From NCBI RefSeq assembly GCF_019599045.1, contig NZ_CP080623.1, positions 2,316,501 through 2,380,500 on the forward strand: a stretch of 64,000 nucleotides of DNA. Direction: 5' to 3'. Under the pieces are notes generated by a model. It did not search any database, was not told the DNA's origin, and saw nothing but the letters and a program-made list of their open reading frames with translations. Each line of letters begins with the position of its first letter. The stretch's first letter is position 1. Shown piece by piece: positions 49,060 through 57,118 of this stretch. Source of the stretch: Roseovarius sp. SCSIO 43702. Its GTDB lineage: Bacteria; Pseudomonadota; Alphaproteobacteria; Rhodobacterales; Rhodobacteraceae. Both the position numbers and the translations under genes were made by a program.

Positions 49060-49346
49060 TCCGTCACATCGTCTTCTTCTCCGCCCGCGACCGCGCCGAT
49101 CTCGACGCCATCCACGAGGGGCTCATGACGCTCTCGCGCATCCCCCACGCGCGCCATTTCGAACTTGGCCGCAACCTCCAGGCCGACACGATCAGCGAAA
49201 CGCACGTCGATATCGTCGTCTATGCCGAGTTCGAGGACGAGGAGGCGCTCGCCGCCTACAAGGCGCACCCGCTCTATGCCGAGGCCATCCGCCTCGTCCG
49301 TCCCCTGCGCGAGACCCGCATCGCGGCCGATTTCCACGCCACCTGA
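49056..49346 (+). CDS. Dabb (stress-responsive alpha/beta barrel) domain protein
   Basis: 96 residues. [26 protein letters not shown], and [25 protein letters not shown] show a dimeric ferredoxin-like barrel. No catalytic residue can be assigned. It is coupled to hisE by ATGA and closes the his unit. Confidence 0.8.
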   Translation: MIRHIVFFSARDRADLDAIHEGLMTLSRIPHARHFELGRNLQADTISETHVDIVVYAEFEDEEALAAYKAHPLYAEAIRLVRPLRETRIAADFHAT

Positions 49347-49393
49347 CCGCCTTTCCCGGGCCGTAGACGCGGGAAAATCCGCCCGCCACGGGC

Positions 49394-49867
49394 TCACAGC
49401 TTCGACGAGATGATCCCCGTGGCGAAACCGCCCATGCGCAACTCGCCGAAGAGGCGCTGGTACTCGATCTTGGGACAGCGGTTCATCACCACGTCCACCC
49501 CGCGCGCCCGCGCCCGCTCCGCCGCGGCCTCGTTCACCACGCCGATCTGCATCCAGATCGTCTCGAGCGCCGGAAAGGCCGCAAGCGCCTCGTCGACGAT
49601 CGGGCCCACATGCTCGGAGCGGCGGAAGATATCGACCATGTCCACCTCGGCGCGGATATCCGACAGGCTCGCGTGAACCTCGCGCCCGAAAAGCTCCGAT
49701 CCGGCGTGACCCGGGTTGACCGGGAAGATTTCGTACCCCTTGAGGGCAAGGTATCGCGCGACGTAATAGCTCGGCCGCACCGGGTTGGCCGAGACGCCGA
49801 CCACGGCGATCCGGAGCGTTCGTTCCAGGATCGCCTTCAACCAGGCATCGTCATAGCGCTCGTCCAT
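49394..49867 (-). CDS. CoA-binding domain protein (YccU-like)
   Basis: 157 residues, one Rossmann CoA-binding domain. IAVVGVSANPVRPSYYVARYL, FPVNPGHAGSELFG, and VVMNRCPKIEY. The family resembles the N-terminal part of succinyl-CoA synthetase alpha but lacks the catalytic domain. Function unknown. Start at ATG 49867 after GGGAGAGGCC. Its stop lies 47 bases from the convergent Dabb gene. Confidence 0.9.
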   Translation of the reverse strand: MDERYDDAWLKAILERTLRIAVVGVSANPVRPSYYVARYLALKGYEIFPVNPGHAGSELFGREVHASLSDIRAEVDMVDIFRRSEHVGPIVDEALAAFPALETIWMQIGVVNEAAAERARARGVDVVMNRCPKIEYQRLFGELRMGGFATGIISSKL

Positions 49868-49934
49868 GGCCTCTCCCCGTTTTCCGCCGCCCGTCTCCGC
49901 GCGGGATCTTTGGCAGAAAATTCGCCTTTGCCCA

Positions 49935-49964
49935 GAAAAAAGCGCCCAAGGAAACCTTGGGCGC
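49935..49964 (-). terminator. strong Rho-independent terminator
   Basis: On the minus strand GCGCCCAAGG / CCTTGGGCGC (10 perfect pairs, 3-base loop) is followed by TTTTTT. It closes transcription coming from the right, either from the zinc-ribbon gene or from a separate small RNA. Confidence 0.9.
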
Positions 49965-50112
49965 AGTCACGGAACGAGGGACAGTGAAGGAAACACAGGC
50001 GTTCCGGGCCTGCGTTTCTGATCTATATGTAAGGTTGAGAGCCTACATAAAAAGACCCTGTCACCTGTCTGTGAAGATTCCGTAAAACCCCGCAGGCAGA
50101 TTTCATAAGTCA
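49935..50112 (-). ncRNA. candidate small RNA in the intergenic region
   Basis: The minus strand between the zinc-ribbon gene and the terminator above has lower GC than its surroundings. It contains an 8-base stem-loop (ACGCAGGC / GCCTGTGT, one G-U pair) ahead of the terminator and an ATGTA..TACAT symmetry. There is no open frame of note. It may be an independent sRNA or a long 3' UTR. No convincing promoter was found. Confidence 0.3.
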
Positions 50113-50120
50113 TTGACAAG

Positions 50121-50432
50121 TCAATCGAAAATATCCTCGATCTCGTCCCAGACCTCGTCCAGAGCCTTCGAGATCATGCGCATCGGCGAAAACTTGCGCA
50201 TCCTGCGTCCCCGCTTCCGGTGACAGGGCGCCGGTTTCGGGCGCGACGGCTTCGGCGCGGCACGCGCGGGCGCCGCGCGGCGCGGCGTCTCGGGCCTGCG
50301 CACCGGCATCGCCTTCATTTCATGAAGCGGCGCCCCGCAGGCCGCGCAGCTCAACTCGTGCCGCCCGGCCTCGGTCATGACCAACGCCGCGCGGGTGCCA
50401 CAGTAACAACAGGTCGCGATCTTCGATGCCAT
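50121..50432 (-). CDS. small zinc-ribbon protein of unknown function
   Basis: 103 residues. A CxxC...CxxC zinc ribbon at about 8-34 ([10 protein letters not shown] and [13 protein letters not shown]). It is followed by a basic Arg/Pro/Ala-rich linker and an acidic helix at the end ([14 protein letters not shown]). The stop codon lies in a 12-base palindrome (TTGAC-AA-GTCAA). It follows the RlmB gene closely on the same strand. Confidence 0.75.
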   Translation of the reverse strand: MASKIATCCYCGTRAALVMTEAGRHELSCAACGAPLHEMKAMPVRRPETPRRAAPARAAPKPSRPKPAPCHRKRGRRMRKFSPMRMISKALDEVWDEIEDIFD

Positions 50433-50444
50433 GCCTTGCCCGGT

Positions 50445-51227
50445 TCACCTCTCCAGAGAGGCATATAGGGCAACCGCCGCCGCATTTGAGACGTTGAGCG
50501 AGCCGAAAGCGCCGAAAAACGGGATTTTGACCAATCTGTCGCAGGTCTCGCGCGTCTTCTGGCGCAATCCCGGCCCCTCCGCCCCGAGGACCAGCGCGAC
50601 CGGCCTGTCCCGCATCCCCTCGAGGGCGGTCTCGACCGTCGCCTCGGCCTCCCCGTCGAGTCCCAGGGCCAGGAATCCCATCGCCTGCACCTCCGCGATC
50701 GCCTCGGCCAGGTTGCGCACCCGCAGGTAGGGCTGGCGCTCGAGCGCGCCGCTCGCCGTCTTGGCCAGCGCGCCGGTCTCGGGCGCGGAATGGTGCCGTG
50801 GCGCGATCACGGCGCGGGCCCCGAACACCTCGGCCGACCGCAGGATCGCCCCGACGTTATGCGGGTCCGTCACCCGGTCGAGCATCAGGAGCCTGGGCGC
50901 GCCCGGCCCGTCGCGCAGGCACACATCGGCAAGGCTGCCCCAGTCGAGCGGCCTGACCTCGAGCGCCGCCCCCTGGTGCACCGAGTTCGGATCGAGCGGC
51001 GCGGGAAACCGGCGCGGATCGGCGATCTCGGGCGCGATCCCGGCCGCCTCGATGGCCTCGGCCAGCTTGTCGGCGGCGTTCTTCGTCACGACAAGGCGCA
51101 GCTTCTCGCGCCGCGGATTGCCCAGCGCGTCGCGCACCGCATGCAGCCCGAAAAGCCACACGGTCTCGTCCCCCGCCGCGCGTTTCGCCTGCTCTTTCTC
51201 GATCACCCAGCGGGGTTTCTTCGCCAT
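50445..51227 (-). CDS. rlmB: 23S rRNA (guanosine-2'-O-)-methyltransferase, RlmB type (SPOUT)
   Basis: 260 residues. An N-terminal substrate-binding domain and a SpoU catalytic domain with motif 1 [22 protein letters not shown], motif 2 [11 protein letters not shown] and motif 3 [21 protein letters not shown] (parts). It is expected to methylate the ribose of G2251 in 23S rRNA using SAM. Start at ATG 51227 after GGGAGGGCCGGAGC. Divergent from a tRNA gene. Confidence 0.92.
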   Translation of the reverse strand: MAKKPRWVIEKEQAKRAAGDETVWLFGLHAVRDALGNPRREKLRLVVTKNAADKLAEAIEAAGIAPEIADPRRFPAPLDPNSVHQGAALEVRPLDWGSLADVCLRDGPGAPRLLMLDRVTDPHNVGAILRSAEVFGARAVIAPRHHSAPETGALAKTASGALERQPYLRVRNLAEAIAEVQAMGFLALGLDGEAEATVETALEGMRDRPVALVLGAEGPGLRQKTRETCDRLVKIPFFGAFGSLNVSNAAAVALYASLER

Positions 51228-51295
51228 GCTCCGGCCCTCCCTCGACGCCGTCCCTCCTTGCGGTCCCGCGCCCCGTTTCGCAAGCCATTTTCCTA

Positions 51296-51323
51296 TTGAC
51301 CCCCGAGGGTCTCGACGGTAATC
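51296..51323 (+). promoter_or_regulatory. promoter of the tRNA gene
   Basis: TTGACC followed after 16 bases by GTAATC, 35 bases before the tRNA 5' end. It is a reasonable sigma-70 site for a stable RNA gene, though the -10 is imperfect. Confidence 0.4.
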
Positions 51324-51357
51324 ACCCGCCACGTCCGGTGCAGCGCACGGGGCGCGT

Positions 51358-51441
51358 GGGCGACAGGCCGCAAGGTGTGGCAGGGGACTGTAACTCCCTC
51401 GCGGAGACGCACGCTTGGTTCGATTCCAAGGTCGCCCACCA
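51358..51441 (+). tRNA. tRNA-Tyr (GTA)
   Basis: 84 bases with encoded CCA. Acceptor GGGCGAC / GTCGCCC pairs perfectly. The anticodon loop CTGTAAC gives GTA. The long class II variable arm has a GCG/CGC stem. The T arm CTTGG-TTCGATT-CCAAG is normal. The D arm is unusual: position 8 reads A instead of T, and the base expected to be A14 reads C. Confidence 0.85.
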
Positions 51442-51580
51442 ACCGCTTTTCCAAGGGAAATGCGGACCGACGGTCCAAACAGCACAAGCGACAGTGGTTT
51501 CCCGTGAAAACCACGAGAGCGAACGGCCCCTGCAACCACGACCTCCGGCCCGGCTCAGCCCCCTTGCGGGAAGATCCCGC

Positions 51581-52885
51581 CTACCACCCCGCGAATTCCG
51601 CGAGCTTCGCGTCGTCCACCCGGCCCTCCGCCGCATCGCGGATCGCCTGCCCGATGATCTCGACGCCCTCGCGCGCCTCCGCCTCGCTCAGCGTCAGGGG
51701 CGGCGTCAGTTCGAGCACGTTCGACGACATGCCCACATAGTAGAAGACCGCCCCGAGCTCCCAGGCGCGATAGACCGTCTTGCGCGCCAGGTTCGCCGCC
51801 GGCGTCTTCTGCGCATCCTCGATCAGCTCGACACCGATGGCGAGGCCGCGGCCCCGCACGTCGCCGATCCGGTCGAGGTCGAGCGCGCGCAGCCCCTCCA
51901 TCATCGCCGCGCCCACGTCGCGCGCATGATCGGCCAGCGCCTCCCGTCGCATCGTGTCGAGAACCGCCTTCGCCGCGCTGGCACAGACCGGGTTGCCATG
52001 CAGCGTCTGCATCGAGAAGGATTGCGCGAAATCCAGCACCCGCGCCGGTCCCACCACCGCCGAGACGGGAAGACCGCCGCCCAGCCCCTTGCCGAACACC
52101 ACGAGGTCGGGCGCGATCCCTTCATGCTCGAAGCAATGCATCATGCCGGTCCGCGCAAGGCCCACCTTCACCTCGTCGCAGACCGTGAGGATGCCGAACT
52201 CCGCGCAAAGCGCGGCCAGCTTCCGCAGGAACCCCTCGGGCGGCACGATGAGGCCACCATCCGCCTGGATCGGCTCGATGAAGAAGGCGGCCACCTCGCG
52301 ACCGGGCACCTCGCCCTCGAGCAGGGCGCGGACATGCGCCAGGATCGCCTCCCCGGTCGCGTCGCCCTCGTAGGGACGATAGGGATCGGGATAGGGCACC
52401 AGCGTCAGGCCCGCCGATTTCGTCACGCCCTCCTGCGCGGAATGACCCGAGATCTCCATCGAGCCCTGCGTGCCGCCGTGATAGGCGCCGTGAAATGCCA
52501 TGATCCGCTCGCGCCCCGTGGCGGCCCGCACCGCGCGCATCGCGGTCTCGTTCGCGTCCGACCCCGAATGACCGAGCCAGACCCGCCGCTCGCCCTCTCC
52601 CGGCGTGATCTCGAGCAGCGTCTCGGCCAGCGCCACGGCCGGCGCGTTCGTCGTCGACAGAAGCGTCGCCCCGGCCTGCGAGGACAACGCGCCCGCCACC
52701 GCCTCCCGGATCGCCGGATGCGCGTAGCCAAGGCTCGCCGCGCCCCACCCCGCCGAGAGGTCCAGAAGGCGCCGCCCGCCCTCCTCGATCAGGTGCGCCC
52801 CCTCCCCGCCGACAAGCGCCACCGGAAAGAACCGCAGCTTCTCCAGCCCCGAGATGACGGCCCGGTCCCGATCATAGAGCGCCAT
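51581..52885 (-). CDS. class III aminotransferase
   Basis: 434 residues, PLP fold type I. LSAGWGAASLGYAHPAI, GHSGSDANETAMRAVRAATG, FHGAYHGG, CDEVKVGLARTG and Schiff-base Lys in VFGKGLGGGLPVSAVVG. Related to GabT, ornithine and dialkylglycine enzymes. Last gene of the Liv-type transport operon, two bases after the cysteine hydrolase. Donor substrate not known; it could process the amine freed by the upstream hydrolases. Confidence 0.88.
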   Translation of the reverse strand: MALYDRDRAVISGLEKLRFFPVALVGGEGAHLIEEGGRRLLDLSAGWGAASLGYAHPAIREAVAGALSSQAGATLLSTTNAPAVALAETLLEITPGEGERRVWLGHSGSDANETAMRAVRAATGRERIMAFHGAYHGGTQGSMEISGHSAQEGVTKSAGLTLVPYPDPYRPYEGDATGEAILAHVRALLEGEVPGREVAAFFIEPIQADGGLIVPPEGFLRKLAALCAEFGILTVCDEVKVGLARTGMMHCFEHEGIAPDLVVFGKGLGGGLPVSAVVGPARVLDFAQSFSMQTLHGNPVCASAAKAVLDTMRREALADHARDVGAAMMEGLRALDLDRIGDVRGRGLAIGVELIEDAQKTPAANLARKTVYRAWELGAVFYYVGMSSNVLELTPPLTLSEAEAREGVEIIGQAIRDAAEGRVDDAKLAEFAGW

Positions 52886-52887
52886 GG

Positions 52888-53526
52888 TCACGCGTCCTTC
52901 AATTCCCGGATCAACTCGTCGCTCGTCATCTGCCGGCAATAGCCCCTGATCGTTCGCAGCGAGTTGTCGTGCCGCTCCTGGCTGTAGGTGAGGCACGCAT
53001 CCGTGACCTGCGTGACGAGATAGCCCAGGTCGCAGGCATCGCGGATCGCGCTTTCGACGCACTGGTCGGTGATGAGCCCGCTGATGATCACCTGCTTCAC
53101 CCCGAGATTGCGCAGGATGTAGTCGATATGGGTCGAGACGAAGACCGAGGACGAGGATTTCGGCAGGACGATCTCGTCGCCCTCCGGCGCGATCTGGTCG
53201 ATGACCTTGCCGTCCCACGATCCTTTCGGCACGTTGAACCCGGTGATCTTGTAGTCGAGGCTCCGGTCGCGCCCGTCGAGCGTCAGGCTCTCGATGCAGG
53301 TATACATCACCTCCACGCCCGCCTCGCGACAGGCCGCCTGGATGCGCTGCATCGCCGGGATCACGTCGCCCTCCAGCCGCTCGAAATACCACTCGTAGTC
53401 CTTGAACTCCTCCGGGCTCATGTCCTTGAACTCGGCCCCCTCGCGGTGGGCGCTGAAATTCTGGACATCCACGAAAAGAAGCGCGGCCTCGGACGGGTTG
53501 ATGGGCACATCGCGGGTCAGTTTCAT
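52888..53526 (-). CDS. cysteine hydrolase, isochorismatase-like family
   Basis: 212 residues. Catalytic triad candidates: Asp in LLFVDVQNFSAH, Lys in IVLPKSSSSVF and Cys in LITDQCVESAIRDA. The family cleaves amides such as carbamoyl-sarcosine, nicotinamide, ureides or biuret. Cytoplasmic. Overlaps the N-formylglutamate-type gene by ATGA, so the two hydrolases are produced together. Confidence 0.88.
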   Translation of the reverse strand: MKLTRDVPINPSEAALLFVDVQNFSAHREGAEFKDMSPEEFKDYEWYFERLEGDVIPAMQRIQAACREAGVEVMYTCIESLTLDGRDRSLDYKITGFNVPKGSWDGKVIDQIAPEGDEIVLPKSSSSVFVSTHIDYILRNLGVKQVIISGLITDQCVESAIRDACDLGYLVTQVTDACLTYSQERHDNSLRTIRGYCRQMTSDELIRELKDA

Positions 53527-54290
53527 GTCTGCGTCTCCATGACTTCGGTGATGATCCGGGCAAGGCGGTCCGCCCAGAGGGCCTCGCCCTCCTCGTCCGC
53601 GATCAGGTCGTTGCGTATCTCGATCAGGCTGTGCGCGACACCCCGCGCCTCGCCGTGACGCGGCACGAACCAGTCCGAGGCATCCTCGATCTGGTAGGGC
53701 TCGTTGAGCCCGATGGTCAGGTCCGGCGCCAGCGCCCGCAGCGCCTCGGCGAGGGCGGGCGAGGTCGTCGAGTCATGCCGGAAGAGGAAGCCCACGTCCC
53801 AGGCCCGCGCCTCGCCCGCCCAGACCGGGGTGAAGCTGTGGATCGCGAAGGCCGCCTTGCGGGGCGCGGCCTCGAACAGGCGCTCCACCTCGGCGTGAAA
53901 GGGACGGAAGATCTCGGTCTCGCGCGCGGACCGCGCCGCGGCGTCGAGGCTCCGGTTGCCCGGCACCGCCACCCCGTCGCTCATCTCGGGCATCGCGTCG
54001 GGCGCCTCGGGCGGGCGGTTGCAGTCGATGACGAGGCGGCTGTAGGGCTGGATCACCAGCGGTGCCCCCAGGGCGTCGGCCAGCCGACGCGCCACGCCCG
54101 CCGCGCCGATATCCCAGCCGACATGCTTGTCGATATCGCCGGGACACAGGCCCAGGTCGCCCAGCGCGCGCGGAATCTCCTGCCCCCCGTGCTCGCAGAT
54201 CAGCAGGACAGCGGACCGGCTGTCGCCGTTCACCGTCTCGAACGGGGCCGGATCCTCCGGCCCCAGAAGCGTTGCCTTCAGCTTGCCCAC
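53523..54290 (-). CDS. N-formylglutamate amidohydrolase family protein
   Basis: 255 residues. Family segments LLICEHGGQEIP, DKHVGWDIGAAGVARRLAD, YSRLVIDCNRPP and FAIHSFTPVW hold likely zinc ligands (His/Glu). HutG-type enzymes deformylate N-formylglutamate, but no histidine-degradation genes are here. A different N-acylated amino acid is therefore plausible. Start is GTG 54290. Confidence 0.85.
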   Translation of the reverse strand: MGKLKATLLGPEDPAPFETVNGDSRSAVLLICEHGGQEIPRALGDLGLCPGDIDKHVGWDIGAAGVARRLADALGAPLVIQPYSRLVIDCNRPPEAPDAMPEMSDGVAVPGNRSLDAAARSARETEIFRPFHAEVERLFEAAPRKAAFAIHSFTPVWAGEARAWDVGFLFRHDSTTSPALAEALRALAPDLTIGLNEPYQIEDASDWFVPRHGEARGVAHSLIEIRNDLIADEEGEALWADRLARIITEVMETQT

Positions 54291-54300
54291 GCCTGCCCCC

Positions 54301-55194
54301 TCACACCTTCACCGCGCCCAGGACGCGCGACGGGATCAGCCCGTTGGGCCGGATGAGCAGGATCAGCACCACGAGGCCCAGCCCGATCGGATCGCGGAAT
54401 TCCTGCATCTCCTGCGGCAGGAACGCCGCCAGGTAGACCTCGATGAACCCGAGGGCAAAGCCCCCCGCCACCGCGCCCCGCAGGCTTCCGAGCCCGCCCA
54501 GGATCGCGGCGATGAACGCCTTGAGAACCGGCGTGAACCCCATCAGCGGATCGACCGAGGCGCGCTGGCTCACCCAGAGCACCGCGGCCACGCCCGCCAG
54601 CAGACCGGAGAGCGCGAAGGCCCCCGCGATCACCGTGTTGGCCCGGATCCCCATGAGACGCGCCACCGCGAAATCCTCGGCCGCCGCGCGCATCGCGATG
54701 CCGGTCTTCTGCTTGTTCATGAACCGGTCGAGAAAGATCAGCATGACCACCGTCGCCACGATCGCCACGATCTTGTTCACCCCGATGACGAAGCCGCCCA
54801 CCCGCACGCTGTCCGACAGGAAATCGGGCAGGAGCACGGCCTGCGAACGCGCCGAAATGAGGTTCTGGAAAAGCACCTGGAGGATCATCGCCACCGCGAA
54901 GGAGGTGATGAGCATCGTCGCCCCCGACGCGTTGCGCACGGGCCGGAAGGCGATCCGCTCCATCGCCACCGCCGCCACCATCGCGGCGAGGATCGCCAGG
55001 GGCACCGACACCGCGAAGGGAAGCCCCGCCGCGCCCGCATACATCAGCGTGTAGCCCGAGATCGTCATCAGCTCGCCATGGGCGAAGTTGATGAGCCCCA
55101 TGATCGAGAAGACCACCGCGAGGCCCAGCGCGAGAAGCGCGTAGGTGCCGCCCAGCGCCAGCGCGTTCGTCGTCTGCTGCAAGAATAGATCCAT
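54301..55194 (-). CDS. branched-chain/polar amino-acid ABC permease, LivH type
   Basis: 297 residues, about eight transmembrane helices. ALGGTYALLALGLAVVFSIMGLINFAHGE is the LivH opening (key part GLINFAHGE). Also AAAEDFAVARLMGI, the coupling loop. Start at ATG 55194, overlapping the LivF stop by one base. With LivMG, LivF and the binding protein it forms a complete HAAT importer. Confidence 0.92.
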   Translation of the reverse strand: MDLFLQQTTNALALGGTYALLALGLAVVFSIMGLINFAHGELMTISGYTLMYAGAAGLPFAVSVPLAILAAMVAAVAMERIAFRPVRNASGATMLITSFAVAMILQVLFQNLISARSQAVLLPDFLSDSVRVGGFVIGVNKIVAIVATVVMLIFLDRFMNKQKTGIAMRAAAEDFAVARLMGIRANTVIAGAFALSGLLAGVAAVLWVSQRASVDPLMGFTPVLKAFIAAILGGLGSLRGAVAGGFALGFIEVYLAAFLPQEMQEFRDPIGLGLVVLILLIRPNGLIPSRVLGAVKV

Positions 55195-55907
55195 CACTCC
55201 GCTCCCAGATAGGCCGCCTGCAAATCGTCGGCAGCGGCCAGCTCCCGCGCCGTTCCCCGCGCGGTGATCTTGCCTCCCGACAGGACATAGCCGCGATCCG
55301 CGACCTCGAGCGCCATGCTCACGTTCTGCTCCACCACCACGAGCGTCACGCCCTGCTCGCGCAGGCGCGCGATCAGCTCGAAGACCTGGCTCACGATCTT
55401 CGGCGCAAGGCCCAGCGACGGCTCGTCCAGCAGCAGAAGCCGCGGCCCGCTCATCAGCGCGCGCCCCACGGCCAGCATCTGCTGTTGTCCACCCGAGAGC
55501 GTGCCGGCGAATTGCGTGCGCCGCTCCTTGAGGATGGGGAAAAGCTCGTAGACCCGCTCCCACGCCGCCGCCACCTGGTCCCGCTCGGTGATGCCATAGG
55601 CGCCCATCCGCAGGTTCTCCTCGACCGTCAGCGTGCCGAAGACGCGGCGCCCCTCGGGCGACAGGGTCATGCCCATCGGCGCGAAGCGCTCGGGCGCGTG
55701 GTGGGTGATGTCCTCGCCGTCGAAGACGACCCGCCCTGCCGCGACCGGGACGAGGCCCACCAGTGCGTTGAGCGTCGAGGACTTCCCGGCGCCGTTGGCG
55801 CCGAGAAGCGTGACGATCTCGCCCTCCTCGATCTCGAAATCTATCCCGCGCACCGCTTCCACGGCGCCATAGCGGACTTCCAGACCTGAAACCGAGAGAA
55901 GCGACAT
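55194..55907 (-). CDS. branched-chain/polar amino-acid ABC ATPase, LivF type
   Basis: 237 residues. Walker A LLGANGAGKSST, signature LSGGQQQMLAVGRAL, Walker B LLLLDEPSLGLAP, switch His absent from the usual place and replaced by Gln/Asn in VVVEQNVS, as is normal for LivF. Start at ATG 55907 after GAGGAAAGGGCG. Follows the binding protein gene by 13 bases. Confidence 0.93.
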   Translation of the reverse strand: MSLLSVSGLEVRYGAVEAVRGIDFEIEEGEIVTLLGANGAGKSSTLNALVGLVPVAAGRVVFDGEDITHHAPERFAPMGMTLSPEGRRVFGTLTVEENLRMGAYGITERDQVAAAWERVYELFPILKERRTQFAGTLSGGQQQMLAVGRALMSGPRLLLLDEPSLGLAPKIVSQVFELIARLREQGVTLVVVEQNVSMALEVADRGYVLSGGKITARGTARELAAADDLQAAYLGAE

Positions 55908-55920
55908 CGCCCTTTCCTCC

Positions 55921-57075
55921 TCACTGCATCCGCGGCGCGGGGATGAGATCGGGATCGGGCGTGGGCTGGGCCACCAGCTCGCGCTCCCCATCCTTGACCC
56001 GGATGATCGAGACCTGCCGCACCGGCATTCCGTTTGTGCCCTTGTAGGTTATCAGCCCCGTGGCACCCTGCACGTTCTCGAGTTCTGCCATGGCGTCGCG
56101 GATATCCTTGGGATCGGTCGATCCTTCGGCCGCGAGAACCGCCGCCTCGATCACCTTGATGAGGTCATAGCCCACCGCGCTGTAGATCGTTTCGGGCGCT
56201 TCACCGTATTTGGCCTCATAGGCCTGATCGAACGCCTCCAGCGCACTGCCCGGTGTTGCGTGACCCGCCGTGGTGAAGACGACACCCTCTCCCACATCGC
56301 CCAGCGAAAAGGTCGTCGGGCTGTCGATCCCGTCGGACCCGATGATCTGGCTCTCCACGCCCGCCGCGCGCAGCGCCTTCAGCAACGAGGGGAAATCCGG
56401 CTCGTAGGCCGAGGTCATGACCACATCGGGTTGCGGGTCCTGCGACGCGATCGTGGTGGCGATGGCCGAAAAATCCTGCTGGCCGATCGTGTTCGTGGAA
56501 CGTCCCACGACCTCGCCGCCGAGCTTCTCGAAGACATCCGCGAAATAGAGCGGCATGGTCGTGTATTGCGTGTCGGGCGAATAGACGATCCACGCCGTTT
56601 CGTAGCCTTGCTCGCGTGCCCATTCGGCCGAAACCGTGGCCTGCACGTTGTCGCCGGGGAAGTTCGAGAACATGAACTCTCCACCCACTTCGGGCAGCGT
56701 CGGAGACGACGCCACCGTCGAAATCGCAGGGATGCCCGCGCTGCTGACCACTCCGACTGCGGCAAGCGACGGATCGGAGTCACCCGGCAGCACGATCACC
56801 GACACGCCAGCATCGGCCAACTCCTGCGCCGCGATCGAGGTCTGCGCCGCGTCCGAGCGCACGTCCTTTTCGATCAGTTCGATCTTGGTCGTGCCGCCGA
56901 TACCGCCGGCCTCGTTGATCTCTTCGACGGCGAGTTTCATGCCCTTCATCGTCGGCGCATCGGCATAGGCAAGCGATCCTGTTTGCGCAGTGGCGGTGCC
57001 GATCTGCAATGTCTCGGCCACCGCCGGCAGCGCCATGGCCGCCGCAAGGCCGGTTGAAATGATCAGATGTTTCAT
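55921..57075 (-). CDS. branched-chain/polar amino-acid ABC binding protein (Peripla_BP_6)
   Basis: 384 residues. Signal peptide MKHLIISTGLAAAMALPAVA, mature protein begins ETLQIGTATAQTGSLAYADA. Type I binding fold: VIVLPGDSDPSLAAVGVVSSAGIPAI and FSNFPGDNVQATVSAEWAREQG (parts). Acts in the periplasm as the capture component for the adjacent LivH/LivMG/LivF importer. Ligand not deducible; the HAAT family takes amino acids, amides and urea. Confidence 0.9.
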   Translation of the reverse strand: MKHLIISTGLAAAMALPAVAETLQIGTATAQTGSLAYADAPTMKGMKLAVEEINEAGGIGGTTKIELIEKDVRSDAAQTSIAAQELADAGVSVIVLPGDSDPSLAAVGVVSSAGIPAISTVASSPTLPEVGGEFMFSNFPGDNVQATVSAEWAREQGYETAWIVYSPDTQYTTMPLYFADVFEKLGGEVVGRSTNTIGQQDFSAIATTIASQDPQPDVVMTSAYEPDFPSLLKALRAAGVESQIIGSDGIDSPTTFSLGDVGEGVVFTTAGHATPGSALEAFDQAYEAKYGEAPETIYSAVGYDLIKVIEAAVLAAEGSTDPKDIRDAMAELENVQGATGLITYKGTNGMPVRQVSIIRVKDGERELVAQPTPDPDLIPAPRMQ

Positions 57076-57118
57076 CGTCTTTCTCCCTTGTTGAATGCTG
57101 TTGTGGTTGCGTTGTCGT

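Noticed and set aside
51494..51514. Inverted repeat GTGGTTT / AAACCAC downstream of the tRNA
   Set aside because: No T run follows. It could aid tRNA 3' processing, but there is not enough to call a terminator.
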